Shown here in pieces: positions 23,601 to 34,723 of a stretch of 64,000 nt of DNA (its first letter is position 1; every line of letters starts with the position of its first letter). Location: the NCBI GenBank assembly GCA_013368445.1, contig JAACJO010000004.1, positions 2,666,001 through 2,730,000 on the forward strand, written 5' to 3'. Origin of the DNA: Leucocoprinus leucothites. Lineage: Eukaryota > Basidiomycota > Agaricomycetes > Agaricales > Agaricaceae. The position numbers were made by a program, and so were the translations under genes. A model generated the notes under the pieces. That model was not told the DNA's origin, did not search any database, and saw only the letters and a list, made by a program, of their open reading frames with translations.

Positions 23601-24255
23601 AGAGCGCTTTGTTCACGACGTCGAACACCCGGTGATCAGGTCGATGCGGCACATCCACCCATTCACCGCTCAGGAAGCAGTAATTTCTGCTCAGAATATC
23701 ACCTCAGCTACCGCATTGGACATCCGGGAACGTTCATTAAAATGTTGCTGGTGTCAAACTCAGCTGGGAGACCTTCCAGTATGGCGCTGCTTTGAGTGCT
23801 GTAAGTAGTCACTTTTTGGCTAATTCCGACATTATTTATGTTTCATGAGATGTTTAGCAATAGCCACATATGTCTGTGATTCGTGCGAGCAGAAGAAATA
23901 CAGCATGCACAGGTTTCAGGCGAGCGCCGAAAATGCGAATCATCGAATTGGACATCACTTGCTCCGAATTCGCCCCGAGTTACATCACACGATCACCCCC
24001 ACTCCTGCCAGTCCAGTCGAAGCTCACGAGCTACCACTAGAGATGCATCCCATTTTGCGGTACTTGGACATACACTTTGCTTCGGTTAACGCAAGTGTTG
24101 GCTTGTTGAATGGCAGGATTGATTCGTTGAATGACAGGATTGGTTCATTGGACGACAGGATTGCATCACTGGAGAATAGGGTTGATTTATTGGGTGGCAG
24201 GATGGCTTTGAACACCTCCAATGTATACCAATCCGCAGAGCAGGGGAACCAATGA
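20623..24255 (+). CDS. EF-hand and ZZ-type zinc-finger protein with C-terminal coiled coil
   Basis: Long gene of at least ten exons. It begins at the first ATG after an in-frame stop (MKPPSLNLAKRFSRR). The N-terminal half is helical and charged. Near 22320-22395 lies an EF-hand, ARRIMEVIDSDGTGDVTLQE, with Asp at loop positions 1, 3 and 7 and Glu at 12. It is followed by PKGW and an AFWGRGW segment typical of the Agaricomycete family. A largely helical stretch follows at 22550-23110. Near 23520 is a ZZ-like finger: FTCLQCSDSNNTYDLCDNC. A second Cys-rich part carries CCWCQTQLG, RCFEC and CDSCEQKK. The end is a coiled coil with repeated seven-residue units, DRIGSLDDRIASLENR. I infer a calcium-sensing cytosolic scaffold; no function is established. 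Confidence 0.8.
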
Positions 24256-24860
24256 GACCTTGTACTCTGGGCGACAATGTGCTTGTGCTCTGGTCTTTCA
24301 ATTCGAGCTGACTTTGTATTCGAGATTCGAATATTAGTGACCGGTAGCCATCTCTCACGCGGTGCAGTCTACTGCATTCTCAAATACCCGTTCCAATAAC
24401 GCAGAATCGAGCAGCTTAGCTGAAAATGCGTATGAAACAAATATGAGATAGTGAGCGAAGCAGAAGTACCATACTTATAATTGATATTGCCTTTCGGACT
24501 GTGCCTACTACTACAAACTTATACATTACCCCAGTGAACAATTCTCTGTAGCTATTGAATTATTGTTGAACAATCTTCTTGATCCCGGCCCCAATAATCC
24601 AGACAGATTATTGAAAGCATATTGATTGATTTTGTCACGATAATAGGCCGGGGACTAACTGAAAGATGAAGGGAATGGGCAGTTGGACCCCAAAATAAAA
24701 AATAAAAATAAAAATACGAGATCCAAGCACAGACGAGAGCTCATCTCCACAATTGGTTTATTGCGAATGAGGAATATGATTGATAGTATGTAGCATGATA
24801 CCAAGTGAATTACTTGGTGTGACAGGATTTTTGCCTCGGATTAATATTACGCGTGAAATC
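24256..24860. other. Convergent intergenic region
   Basis: Gap between the 3' ends of the EF-hand gene and a dehydrogenase. It contains the A-rich repeat at 24692-24715 and otherwise no recognisable feature. Confidence 0.5.
24692..24715. repeat. Short A5T-type simple repeat
   Basis: Consecutive AAAAAT/AAAAT units form a 24-bp A-rich tract in the intergenic region. Confidence 0.7.
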
Positions 24861-26154
24861 TCAAGATGATTCTGACGGGTGGATGACAGGCTTGGTCTCC
24901 GTTGAAATTTCATTGTTCTCCATCCGCTTCAGACAGTCGACGACAGCATCGAGACCGCCGGGTACCACTTCGACGTTACTTGGCTACCATGAAATCAATT
25001 TCACCTCATTGAGTTCAGATCGGAGAAGAGCTTACCACGAACAATCCATCTTCAATCCACTTCGTAAACTGGTCATAGACAGCTTTGACGCATTCCCTAT
25101 TCTTCGGAACGTCAGGGAATCCAGTCGTAGCACCCACATTCACACCTTTGTCCGTCGGTACAGTCACATATGAGTCCAAACCTAACGTTCCCCGGCAGCA
25201 ACCAAGTCAAACGCGATGGACTGGGTCGACGGGGCGGAGATGGCGTCGAATACGTATTCGAGCAGCCCGCCCTCCGCAAGGAGAGTCTGATTGGTTGTGG
25301 AAGAAAGTATAGAGACGATTTGCTCGCGGAGGGAAGCTGGAGAAGTATTGCGGTCAATGATGTGTGTTGCTCCGGGACCTTTAGGACGATCAGCGTGCTT
25401 AAGTGAGGTGGTGGTTATAACCGGTGAGAATCCAGAGAGTCTAGCGAACTGTATTCCTGGTATATCCTGTTGGAGATTGACACTACCAAGTCGAGAGAGA
25501 GGTAGACGTACCGAAGGAGCCGACATAAGATCCTCCACCAATGATCAAAATGGGCTTGTTCGTGTATTTATCCCGACCAGAGGGAACAAGGGGGGTGAGA
25601 CCCATTCCATGGGGAAGGGTGTTGTACATTGCTTGATAGGCTGCGAAGAACGCGATGGGGAATGTGGACGCTTGGTCATATGTTAGAGTTGGAGGGATCT
25701 GGAAACTCATTTGTAAATATTCTTGGGAAGAGGGGAAAGTGAAACGAGGAACTAACCTTGGCGGGGAAATCAACTTTGAGCTTGCAATAGCTCTGATAAC
25801 CGCCAAAGTCAGGGTAAGGAAGGCAAGAACCAAAGCTGAATACAGCGACAGTTAGTCTATGAAAACAGAGAGTACAGCTGAGGAGAACGAGCTCGAAACG
25901 TACACTTTATCCCCAACGGAAAACTTGTTAATGCCTTCACCGACAGCAATGACATCTCCAACGACGTCGTATCCGAGAACAGTAGGATAGTCATAAACAA
26001 TAATACCCCACTTGGGGATCTTCCAATCCATCCCATTTATCGACGCTGCCTTGATTTTGACGATGATTTCACCTGCATCTGCGGTTTGTGGGATTGGGCG
26101 AGTGGTTCGGGTGATTTTCCCGAATTTTTCATTGACCATGAGGGCGGTTTGCAT
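24861..26154 (-). CDS. Medium-chain dehydrogenase, enoyl-reductase-like (copy 1)
   Basis: Member of the GroES-like / zinc-type dehydrogenase superfamily, in the fungal group often annotated as toxD-like or trans-acting enoyl reductase. The product starts MQTALMVNEKFGKI. It shows the catalytic-domain signature AASINGMDWKIPKWG, then YPTVLGYDVVGDVIAVG. The Rossmann glycine motif IIGGGSYVG follows, then ARLSGFSPVITTTSLKHA and GATHIIDR. The tail is VEVVPGGLDAVVDCLKRMEN. At least five exons with short introns. The usual structural-zinc cysteines of alcohol dehydrogenases are not evident, as is common in this enoyl-reductase subgroup. The C-terminal GVKLVVRP of relatives is replaced by TKPVIHPSESS. 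An NADPH-dependent reductase is likely; the substrate is unknown. Confidence 0.85.
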
Positions 26155-26730
26155 GTCGATATCTGGAGACGTGAACGGAAGGGTAAATTGGTTAGGCTAG
26201 AGGTCAAAGTTGAGAACCAAGAGATTTGAGTAGTTGCTTGATGTCTCTGGAGTGGTATTTATGCCCAAAGAACAGACAGCAGACTGAGTCATGTTAGGAA
26301 GACTCCTCGGCAACAGAGACCTCGACATTTGTATGTGGATGACGCGTACACCGTTGCCGTGTCGAGAAATGGACTTTGAAGTACTGAATTTAGAATTTGG
26401 CCGCCGGTAGAAGAGGAATGAGATAATTTGGATTTTGCGAGCTCGGAAGTAAGGAGTTATTGATCCGGGCGGCCAATCAATCAGTCCGGGTGCATCCGAC
26501 TACACCATTTCTGACTCGGACCAAATCGAAAATGCCTTCCAAGTAGCTTAAATCATGCGTGCCCCAAAAACTATGCACCGTAAGGCGTGAATATAATACA
26601 TAACTCGTGTATTCGCATAAATATAAATGATAGTTAAATAGTCGAGCCATTATGTAGTATCAGTCCGTGAAATGCAGATGAAAATAAGATATACATAAAT
26701 TATACAACTACTGTCCATCCCGGAGTCAAC
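26155..26730. other. Intergenic, promoter side of dehydrogenase copy 1
   Basis: Lies between the start of the dehydrogenase and the stop codon of the P450, both on the minus strand. No gene is visible. Confidence 0.5.
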
Positions 26731-28804
26731 TTAGTCCATCAGCAACAATGTCGAGTTTTGAACCAAATACTCCGCCTGCTTTGAGCGAGGTGTTATTCGG
26801 CATTTGAAGGGCTCGGGATAACTAATACATAAGCGTCAGTAGCGCCTAACAAATCGTGGCGATTTCGGTGGCGCGAAAGCAAACTCACGATAACATCCCA
26901 CTGGTCATCTCTGGCTTGATTATGACCTCTCTTCCATTTCTGCTCAGCCCAGGGCGGATATCATATACGGCCAAAATATGCGCGAAGAGAATGAACATGG
27001 AGTTCTCAGTAAGAAACCTCCCCAGACAAACCCTTCTGCCAAAGCCGAAGGCCGCCAAACTTCCAGGATCGGGGACCCTTGTGTTGAGCTTGCCTTCTTT
27101 AGTGAGAAATCGGTCAGGTTTGTACTCGAAGGGATGTGAATAGACTTCAGGGTCATGAAGAATTGTCCTGTGTGCAGTATATCAGTATCAGCGCGCTTGA
27201 TCTGAGAGCTCGTATTTACCATGCATTGCCGATGACGATGGTGCCCTTGGGGATGTAGTAACCGTTATATTCGTCCGCCTCGGTGGCCATATGAGGTACC
27301 CCTAAGGGAGAAAAGTTGAGCTAAGTTGATTTCATGTGAAGGAGCAGATTACGCACCGAGCGGGGCAACTTGTTGCCATCGCAAGGATTCCTTAACCATG
27401 GCGGTGATGTACGGAAGGCTCTCTTTATCATTGAACTCCGGTAAGCGTCCGCCGAGGACCATGTCGAGTTCTGTCTGTGCCTTTTTCTGTACTTCAGGAT
27501 AGAGGCACATAGCGAGAAAGAACGAGTGAACGGTTGAAACAGTCTGTAAACATTGCGTTAATAATCAGCGGGTCCATTCGAGCTTTCATAGCCCTAACCG
27601 TGTCGGAGCCACCTAATACAGTAGTCAACTCAAGTGAGAATCACGGAACCGAGAAACTAACCAGCGAAGCCAGCTGCACAAGCAGAGCGTGAAGCCTCCT
27701 CTGCGGCTTCACGCTCTGGTGAAACCCTATCTGACAAATTTTCAATCATGGTCCTCGCGATAGACGGAGGTGCGGTCCCTTCCTCCTGTGTCCCAAGGTA
27801 AACGTTTAGCACCGAGTATATATCAACATGATGCCTCTTACAATTTGCTTTTAACTAAATCCCAAGGTTCATTCACAAAACGATCGTTCATGCGCTTCCA
27901 GTAAGCTGCTTTTTCTTCCATTGGGCACCAGGGAACCAGTCGGGAATATGCTTCATCGCAGGGAAGAGATCGACGAGGAAGGAACCTGGATTGCCGGCTT
28001 CGGCCAAGCTTCTGTTGATGACTTCTGCGGCATTCACGAAAGGGTCGTCTTTCTCCTGAATATCGATGCCATAAGTGATTTTCAGAATCGTCGCGGCGAA
28101 TAAACTAGTCACGTAATGTAATTACGTCGGTTTTTCGATATCGGAAAAGGGGGCTTACTGTCGAGTGTGTTGAATAAAATCCTCCGGAGCCTCTAGCAGT
28201 CGCTGAAGGAACGCTCGAGTGGCATCGACGTGGATATTGTTGTATTTATGAACGACGTTTTGTTGGAAATGCTCGTGAAAGATGCGCCGATAATGCTTCC
28301 ACCGAGGTCCGTACGGCATGAGGGCGAAACTCCAGTCCCAACCCATCCTAAAATGACAGGTTTATCCCCATACTAGGTTGAGTGAATAACGAATCGTACA
28401 GCTCGCATAGCATCGGCATACGTGCGCGGTCAGAGTAATTTGAAGACCGTTTCTCGAATATATTGCTGGTTGTCACTGAGCTTCCGAGGAGAAGGAACGG
28501 CTGTCCTAAGACCTTGAAGTACACAATGTCTCCTTGACGTCCATGAGTTCACCTTGATGCAGCACGATAAGAGCAGATTTGGAAATCACGCACCATATAA
28601 CTTTGTCCATTCGTCATACACAAGCCACGCCTTGTATGTCGGAAAATCGAGAAGATTGTCAATGAACGGGCGGCCTTTTGGTCCAGGCGGCAGGGGAAGT
28701 CCATTTGGGTTGGCTTTGCGTTCACGATACCAGCGGTAGAAGCGCCACGCGACGACGAAACCTCCGACACCGTAGAGGGCTGAAGCGGACGAGAAGAGAG
28801 ACAT
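26731..28804 (-). CDS. Cytochrome P450 monooxygenase (CYP64-like)
   Basis: Membrane-anchored haem monooxygenase of about 500 residues and roughly nine exons. The order is: an N-terminal membrane anchor (LYGVGGFVVAW), the hinge LPLPPGPKGRPFIDN, and VYFKVLGQPFLLLGS. The I-helix is AGFAGGSDTTVSTV after removal of a small exon boundary. The K-helix KESLRW supplies the E-x-x-R pair. PDRF and the haem loop FGFGRRVCLGRFL follow, with the Cys ligand. The product ends LVQNSTLLLMD. It resembles the large basidiomycete group annotated as O-methylsterigmatocystin oxidoreductase; that name says nothing reliable about the substrate. All motifs needed for activity are present. It lies between a dehydrogenase and a secreted-protein gene, but no core biosynthetic enzyme is nearby. 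Confidence 0.9.
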
Positions 28805-30009
28805 CGCGAGGGCATATTTTTGGAGCCCCTGAGGACGTGTCCTTATAGTAGGTGGTCCATTGAGCTTTGGGTGCCATTCTAGGCTAGTGTCTTATTTAGC
28901 TCCTTATGGAGAGCGGCTTTGCCAGCTTTACGGAATTACGAGGACCCGTTTTGTGCTAGCTTGACACGAGGCAGATGGATTTTTACGAGCGTTAATTGAG
29001 ATCCTGAGTATGCTCCGCGGTCTAAGAATATAGCATGCTGAACTCTACAGCAAAAACGGGTTCGTATTTAGATAGGAATGGGTTGTTGATGGTGCTGGAG
29101 TAGACAAGGTTTGATGAGACAAGGCAATTCATAACTAGCCAGATCGTCTTGATAAGCGTCTAAGTACATAGAGAACTAGAAAATTTTTGAATGTCCGCTA
29201 CGGGATCAAGTCATCCGAGTACTCACAATTGGATGTGATCATTACAGGTCCCAGGAAGCGTAGGGCACCAACTTGGAATGTTTATCATGCCAATATAGAA
29301 GCGTTCAAGCCTATGCAGCCCTTGAAAAGTGGTGTTTGATTCAGACATGACTCAATAATACCTCGGAGGTCTACATATCGACGTTTTGGCGAATAATAAG
29401 GATGAGCTCGTGATTTATCTTCTGTCTGATGCTGGAGTAGGATCAGACCGTTATTGGGAAAATAGAACGAAACACGCTGAGGTGTATTAAACTATTACTA
29501 TTTTTGCTTCTTTGTTTCTATCCCTAGTATTCCCCGCAACACAGCTATGCAGACAGAGGGCCCCCGGCTCAGCCCTTCCAGCGAGGACAGTGAAGGGTGT
29601 AAGGGCTCCCCAGTACCATGAGTAACTCAAATATATTCCATAGTCGTAGATTCAGTTCTCCCGGCAGTTTTGCGCGCTCAAGAGTAACGTCAACATTTCG
29701 TACTACTAGTAAATGTAAGGACAGGACTCAATACTAGAAATACGACTGTTGCAGTTCAGCATTGATGTTACTTAATGGAAGTGCAACCAATGGCAACAAC
29801 GCCATCCTGTAAGGAATGTCAAGATCTCATATAGACGCTTCCAGGAATTCGAGTCCCTAATTCATAAGCAACTCCCGAATCAAGTGTCTGATAGGTTTTC
29901 ACACAAAGAGCGAATATAAGCTTCAGGGGGAAATACCCGCAGCGCTCATTTACCACGTACACCCTATGTATTAACACACTCACAAGGGTCTATACATTTT
30001 CCGAGCCAT
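28805..30009. other. 1.2-kb intergenic region
   Basis: Upstream of the P450 and downstream of the secreted-protein gene. I see only short frames and no repeated or structured element. Confidence 0.5.
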
Positions 30010-30927
30010 CTAGGTAGGGGCAACAAACGTAACCGTCGCGCCATCATCAGCCGTGGATGTCATAGCGCCTCCCCAAGCCCACTTAGCCCCCAGGCACATC
30101 GCTTCAATATTTATCTTCCAACAGGCTGATAAAGGATCACTCACATTTAGGAAACCTCCGTCTCCTTGCCTCTTGAACGTTCCACTCCTGAACCAATAAA
30201 TTTCGTATCTAACGAGACGTTGGATTCCTCAGCTGACAATGGAGACAATCCAGTTTTCTTACCCAATTGTTCCGCCAATCTCAATATCAAATTCCTGGTG
30301 TTGATGGCCCCAATCCTCGTCCTGAACACCATCGAAATCGGTCTCGTGTTTTGTGTGAACAACCACCCAGTTAAAATCAGGATATTGAGAGCGACCATTC
30401 GCAACTGTGTCTTGAGTGAATTGACCTCGTCCCTAATATCAAGAAACACATCTATCAGTGTTTTGTGCCATTCGTGAGGTCGAATCCAATGCGTACCTCG
30501 TTGTCATGTTTAACACCATCAATGATACCTTTGACAATTTTGATGATACCTTTCACCACCAGACGAGCCACTCTAGCGGCTCCTTGTCGCGGTTGAAGAG
30601 CATCACCCGATGAGTCCGGGAGTGTTTGGCTGATCCTCGTCCTCAGGGCTGATGACTCTGCAGAGCCGCCACGAAACCGACGGTATTGGTTCCGTGCCTT
30701 CAAGGCAATAGTATTTCGAGCGCCAAGGGAGGTTGAGTCGTCGTCGTCATCATCAACGGAGGGTATAAGAATCGTAGGTTGATACGATCCCGAGACTTGA
30801 CCGTCAGATAGTCCATCGCGCTCGGTGAAATTGGAGGGACCCCAAGCCGGGAAGTAGGGATAGCAGAGGCTATAGTGAGAAGGCCGAAGAAAAAAATGCT
30901 TCCAGAGCGTAACGTGAAGAAATGCAT
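30010..30927 (-). CDS. Small secreted protein of an uncharacterised basidiomycete family
   Basis: The start MHFFTLRSGSIFFFGLLTI gives a clear signal peptide ending near ASA. A proregion-like stretch follows, with an Asp run (SVDDDDDDSTS) and LQPRQGAARVARLVVKGIIK. After a short intron the mature part reads QFTQDTVANGRSQYPDFNW, VVVHTKHETDFDG, EDWGHQHQEFDIEIGGTIG, then YEIYWFRSGTFKRQGDGG and WAWGGAMTSTADDG. I recall this WGH-H-QEFD pattern from orphan secreted proteins of mushrooms, but no function. The signal-peptide frame joins the rest only if one G is added in the GGGG run near 30846, so a one-base indel is likely. The larger open frame over the second exon is not the real one. Confidence 0.65.
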
Positions 30928-32177
30928 GACAGCTTCAGTGAGGTGATAGCCGTGGTAGATGTGAGGGTAGTAAGGAAGTGTAGATCAGGCCAGCTGAGAG
31001 GGCGAGAGATTGGACAGGTGATAGAGAAAATCAGACTAGCTGAAAGTGTTGAAAGAACGAGAACTAACGAAAATTGAACCGTTGACTGAGGGCCTTTATA
31101 CAATTCTAGTGATATACCGTTGGATTATTGAGTAATTTACTGCCGATGCCAGATGTTTGATACGAACGAGTAGAACTGTTCATAATTTACCAAAATCTGT
31201 TTCATAGTTTCATGAGAAGTTTACTTCGGAGGAACAAAGCACGAACTATGCTATGCGAGGACAACCATTATCAGGAACTGATTTGAGATGCAGATACTGA
31301 TTCCTGTGCGTAGTTAATCAGTTATCGCCGAGAGAAATAATCAAGAGGGTACTCCCATTTGCAATTTTTGGAGTAGCGGAGTTGCGAATCTCATCAAAAT
31401 TGAAGTGTAGAATATCATGATTCGAACCCACGGAGGGAGAGCGCTCTTCAGAGTGCTGTCGGGACATCATCAAGCCTTCGGGGCAAAGGCAGGGCATCAT
31501 GCCAAAGTGATTTAGCGCTAATATTGCCGGTCGGTAAACTGATACGTTTTCAGAGGGATATCGATTTATAACATGGTGGCGGGCGAGCTGTGTGCATTTC
31601 TCCCGTGACACTTGAAATAAGTCATACTTATGACGTTCTGGGAGCGCAAACCCACCCGCATATCCGTAATCTCGTTAGAAATAAATGTGACTTGCCAAGG
31701 GATCAAAGAAGGATGCAATAATGGAACCCCCGTTGTGCATCGAAGATGTGATAGATTGCTATGTTTTCCATTTTTATAATACCATGGCATCAGTGATCAA
31801 CGTAGACGTTAACCTCAGACGCGAGTTAAACAGATGTTGATGGAAACGAACTTCATGGACGCAATGCTCTTGTTCCATATGAGGACTGCATACACAGTCC
31901 CAGCCATCTGAGTCGGCTTCTTCACCGCTCCGACCTCAGAGCACAGGCTGGTCGTAAATGTATGTTCGACAGCAAAGCAAGTGAGGATTGCTAACTACGT
32001 GTTTGATATAACGATCGAATCCTTCTCTTATCTGGTCAGCAACATCGCGCAGAGAGCCTCTGATGATCGCAATTTCTAATCTGTTCAAATCAACCGGGGG
32101 CAAGGAACGAACAATAATGTTTGATTGTACGCCTACACCAAACCAATACGGTTGCCATACGGCGTGCTTGCCGATCA
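30928..32177. other. 1.25-kb intergenic region
   Basis: No gene recognised. A GGGTTCGAATC sequence on the minus strand near 31430 resembles a tRNA B box but lacks a matching acceptor stem. Confidence 0.5.
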
Positions 32178-33429
32178 TTAAGGCGTCTCGTCAGGACGGG
32201 CAACGAGTTTGAAGCCCGAAACCTCGTCCTTTTCCAATCGTGCAATCCCACTTGGAATACCAGCTAACCCTCCTGGGACGACTTCGACGGGACACGGCTA
32301 CATCATGGCTCAGTTGAGCACCCGGATTCGAAGCCAGGCATAGTTCACGTACCCTGATATGCGCATTTGCGAACAGATCATGGAGATTTTGATAGAGCAT
32401 TGCAAACGTTTCCTTACTCTCAGGGAATCCCCGAATGCCCTTCGTGAATTGAACATGTTTATCGGGCGAGAATAAAGCTTCGGGAGCTTGAACGAGCTGC
32501 AAGTACCCTCCTGGTGCGAGGATACCATTTGCCATCTGCTGGGTTGCTGGCATGGACACCGCATCGAGAACGTATTGAATCGGGTGAAGGGTGATGACAG
32601 AAATTTGGTCTCGGAGAGTATCGATGGTCGAGTAGCGGTCGATGACCTTGTCGGCGCCGTACTCCTTGAGTAGACTCTCATGTATGAGTGATGAAGTGAC
32701 GATGATGGGTGAGAAACCAGAGAGTTTTGCAAGCTGAATGGCTGGAAATGACGTGAAAAAATGATAGAGGGTCAAATCGTTCAGGCTTACCATACTGCCC
32801 GACAATTGTTGCACCTCCAAGGATCACTAGCGGGGTTCCCGAATATTTGCCTTGAGCATCACTTTTCGTGGGCGAGGAAAACCCGAGACCATGAGGTTTT
32901 TGATTATAGAGGCTGAGAAATGCAGCCCCTAATGTAGATGGGAAGCTGGCTGCTTGGTCATAAGAGACGTTGGGAGGGAGCTACATCACAGACATGCCAT
33001 GATCAGTGGTCATGAGCTGATTTGACATAAATAGTGTCTGACCTTGGCCATGCTTTCTGGAATGCCTAGCACGTATTGCTGAAAACCGCTTGCCGTGTTG
33101 GAAAACACACCATGAGCAACACTGGTATGTCGTCAGCGTGCAGCCATCGCGTCGATGCAGGGAACGCACACTCTATCTCCCATAGAAAATCCTACCACCT
33201 CTCCTCCGACTTCAACGACATCGCCGGCGATATCGACTCCCAGGACTATCGGATAGCTCTCGACGAAAACGCCATATCTTTGGATTTTCCAGTCGATTGG
33301 GTTCAGGCCGCACGCCTTCACTCTGATTGAGATTTCGGCTGCACCTGGTCGTGGCACGACGTGGGTTGTGACCACGAATTTGCCCTGCTTGGAGTCGAGA
33401 AAGAGCGCTTTTTGACTTTCAGGGGACAT
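32178..33429 (-). CDS. Medium-chain dehydrogenase, enoyl-reductase-like (copy 2)
   Basis: Paralogue of the dehydrogenase at 24861, starting MSPESQKALFLDSKQGKF. It shows ACGLNPIDWKIQRYG, then YPIVLGVDIAGDVVEVG and the nucleotide-binding ILGGATIVGQYG. AIQLAKLSGFSPIIVTSS, GADKVIDR and the family tail VEVVPGGLAGIPSGIARLEK follow, ending GFKLVARPDETP. The tail lies in a different frame from the long upstream exon and is reached through an intron ending near 32290. All exons are open. It is expected to be an NAD(P)H-dependent reductase; substrate unknown. A decayed relative lies about 3 kb further right. Confidence 0.85.
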
Positions 33430-34723
33430 CGCGACGAAGAAGAAAGAAAGGAAGCTCTTGGGGTTAGGACATGAATTTATATTTTCCGCGCATGACTAGG
33501 ACCTTGTGGTGAGGTGCAACGTGCGAGATGTTCTGGGAAAGACCGCGAGAGCATTGGCAGAAGATTCGATATTCAACATCACAGTCCAAGCCGTCAAGCG
33601 TAGCCTGTTGAAAGCTGAGAGTACAAGCTGCTGAGTTGACTCTGAGCCTTGAGGTGCAGATTCAAAGGGTTGTGTTGTGTTGTCAGAGACCCTTCAAACC
33701 AAACAAAGCAAGCCAGGGTCCTTATGTAATGGAGATCGCTGCCAGTTGGCCCAAAGGAGTCCGCCATTCCTTGTGGTCAATCATAAGCATTTAACCACCG
33801 TACCCAATTTTATGCGATTATTTATAAGGGACCAGCTCAGAGTTGTACTGGTATTCATATCTTCAGTTGTGATTGTTTGGCTTACGGAATAATACAGGAC
33901 ATTCATTTGAATCATCTCCTCCCGGTACCATACAAAACGAGATTAAGACACGCATCCATGTGATGACAAGAAAAGTTTTCCTTTTTTAAGGAGCTCTATG
34001 ACTGGTAAAAATGGAATGGACTGCATTAGGAACTAAAGAAGGTCAGCGAGGAGATAAACAGAAAATAGTAAATACCTCACATATATGAGTGAGTCACAGG
34101 AAGGTAGTTCATTACACCGAGTGGGCATCAATGCTATATCTACCAATTACTTCTATAGTTAGTACAAGGAGCAATCTCTGTCGAAGAGTAATCCTCCAAA
34201 TCTGTATTGTGAGTGTTGCGTACACACTATATTAAAGAAGTCACTGTGATTCCTAGTTGATTGTTGGCGGTGATATGAACTTCATTCTGACGCTGATTGA
34301 CACCCTCGGGGTTGCGAAGAATTAGAATTAGATGTGGGGCCCATTGGGACACTTCGCCCTTGCTCCCACACGAGCATCGTCATGATTCTGCCTGTACGTT
34401 GATTGTGAAATATTGATTGCTGCTGTTAGATACGTTGGGCCATGGCCGCAGTGGTTGCAGGCCCATGGAACTCCGGCATCGTTGTCTTCTTTCCTGTCTG
34501 ATTATATCTATTATGAGACTCAATCAAATATCAGTCACATAGGAGACTCACTCCACCCGCTTTTGATGTTTCTACAGTAAATCACCTAAGATATACCCCT
34601 GGATCGTTTCACTGGTATATAAAGACTCGAGTTGCAAGCCATTTCAAACTGGTTACACCTTCTACTTGAAACTCACCAGCTCTTCCTCTTATCAACCTCG
34701 AGTGCATTTCAATTCTACCCATA
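33430..34723. other. 1.3-kb intergenic region between divergent genes
   Basis: Separates the starts of the minus-strand dehydrogenase and the plus-strand DUF6533 gene. A TATATAAAG-like box occurs at about 34615-34623, upstream of the latter. Nothing else was recognised. Confidence 0.45.

Noticed and set aside
31370..31500. Possible tRNA gene on the minus strand (GGGTTCGAATC, B-box like)
   Set aside because: A T-arm can be drawn, but no matching acceptor stem, A box or anticodon arm was found.
24861..33429. A secondary-metabolite cluster formed by the P450 and the two reductases
   Set aside because: No polyketide synthase, peptide synthetase, terpene cyclase or other core enzyme is visible in the window.
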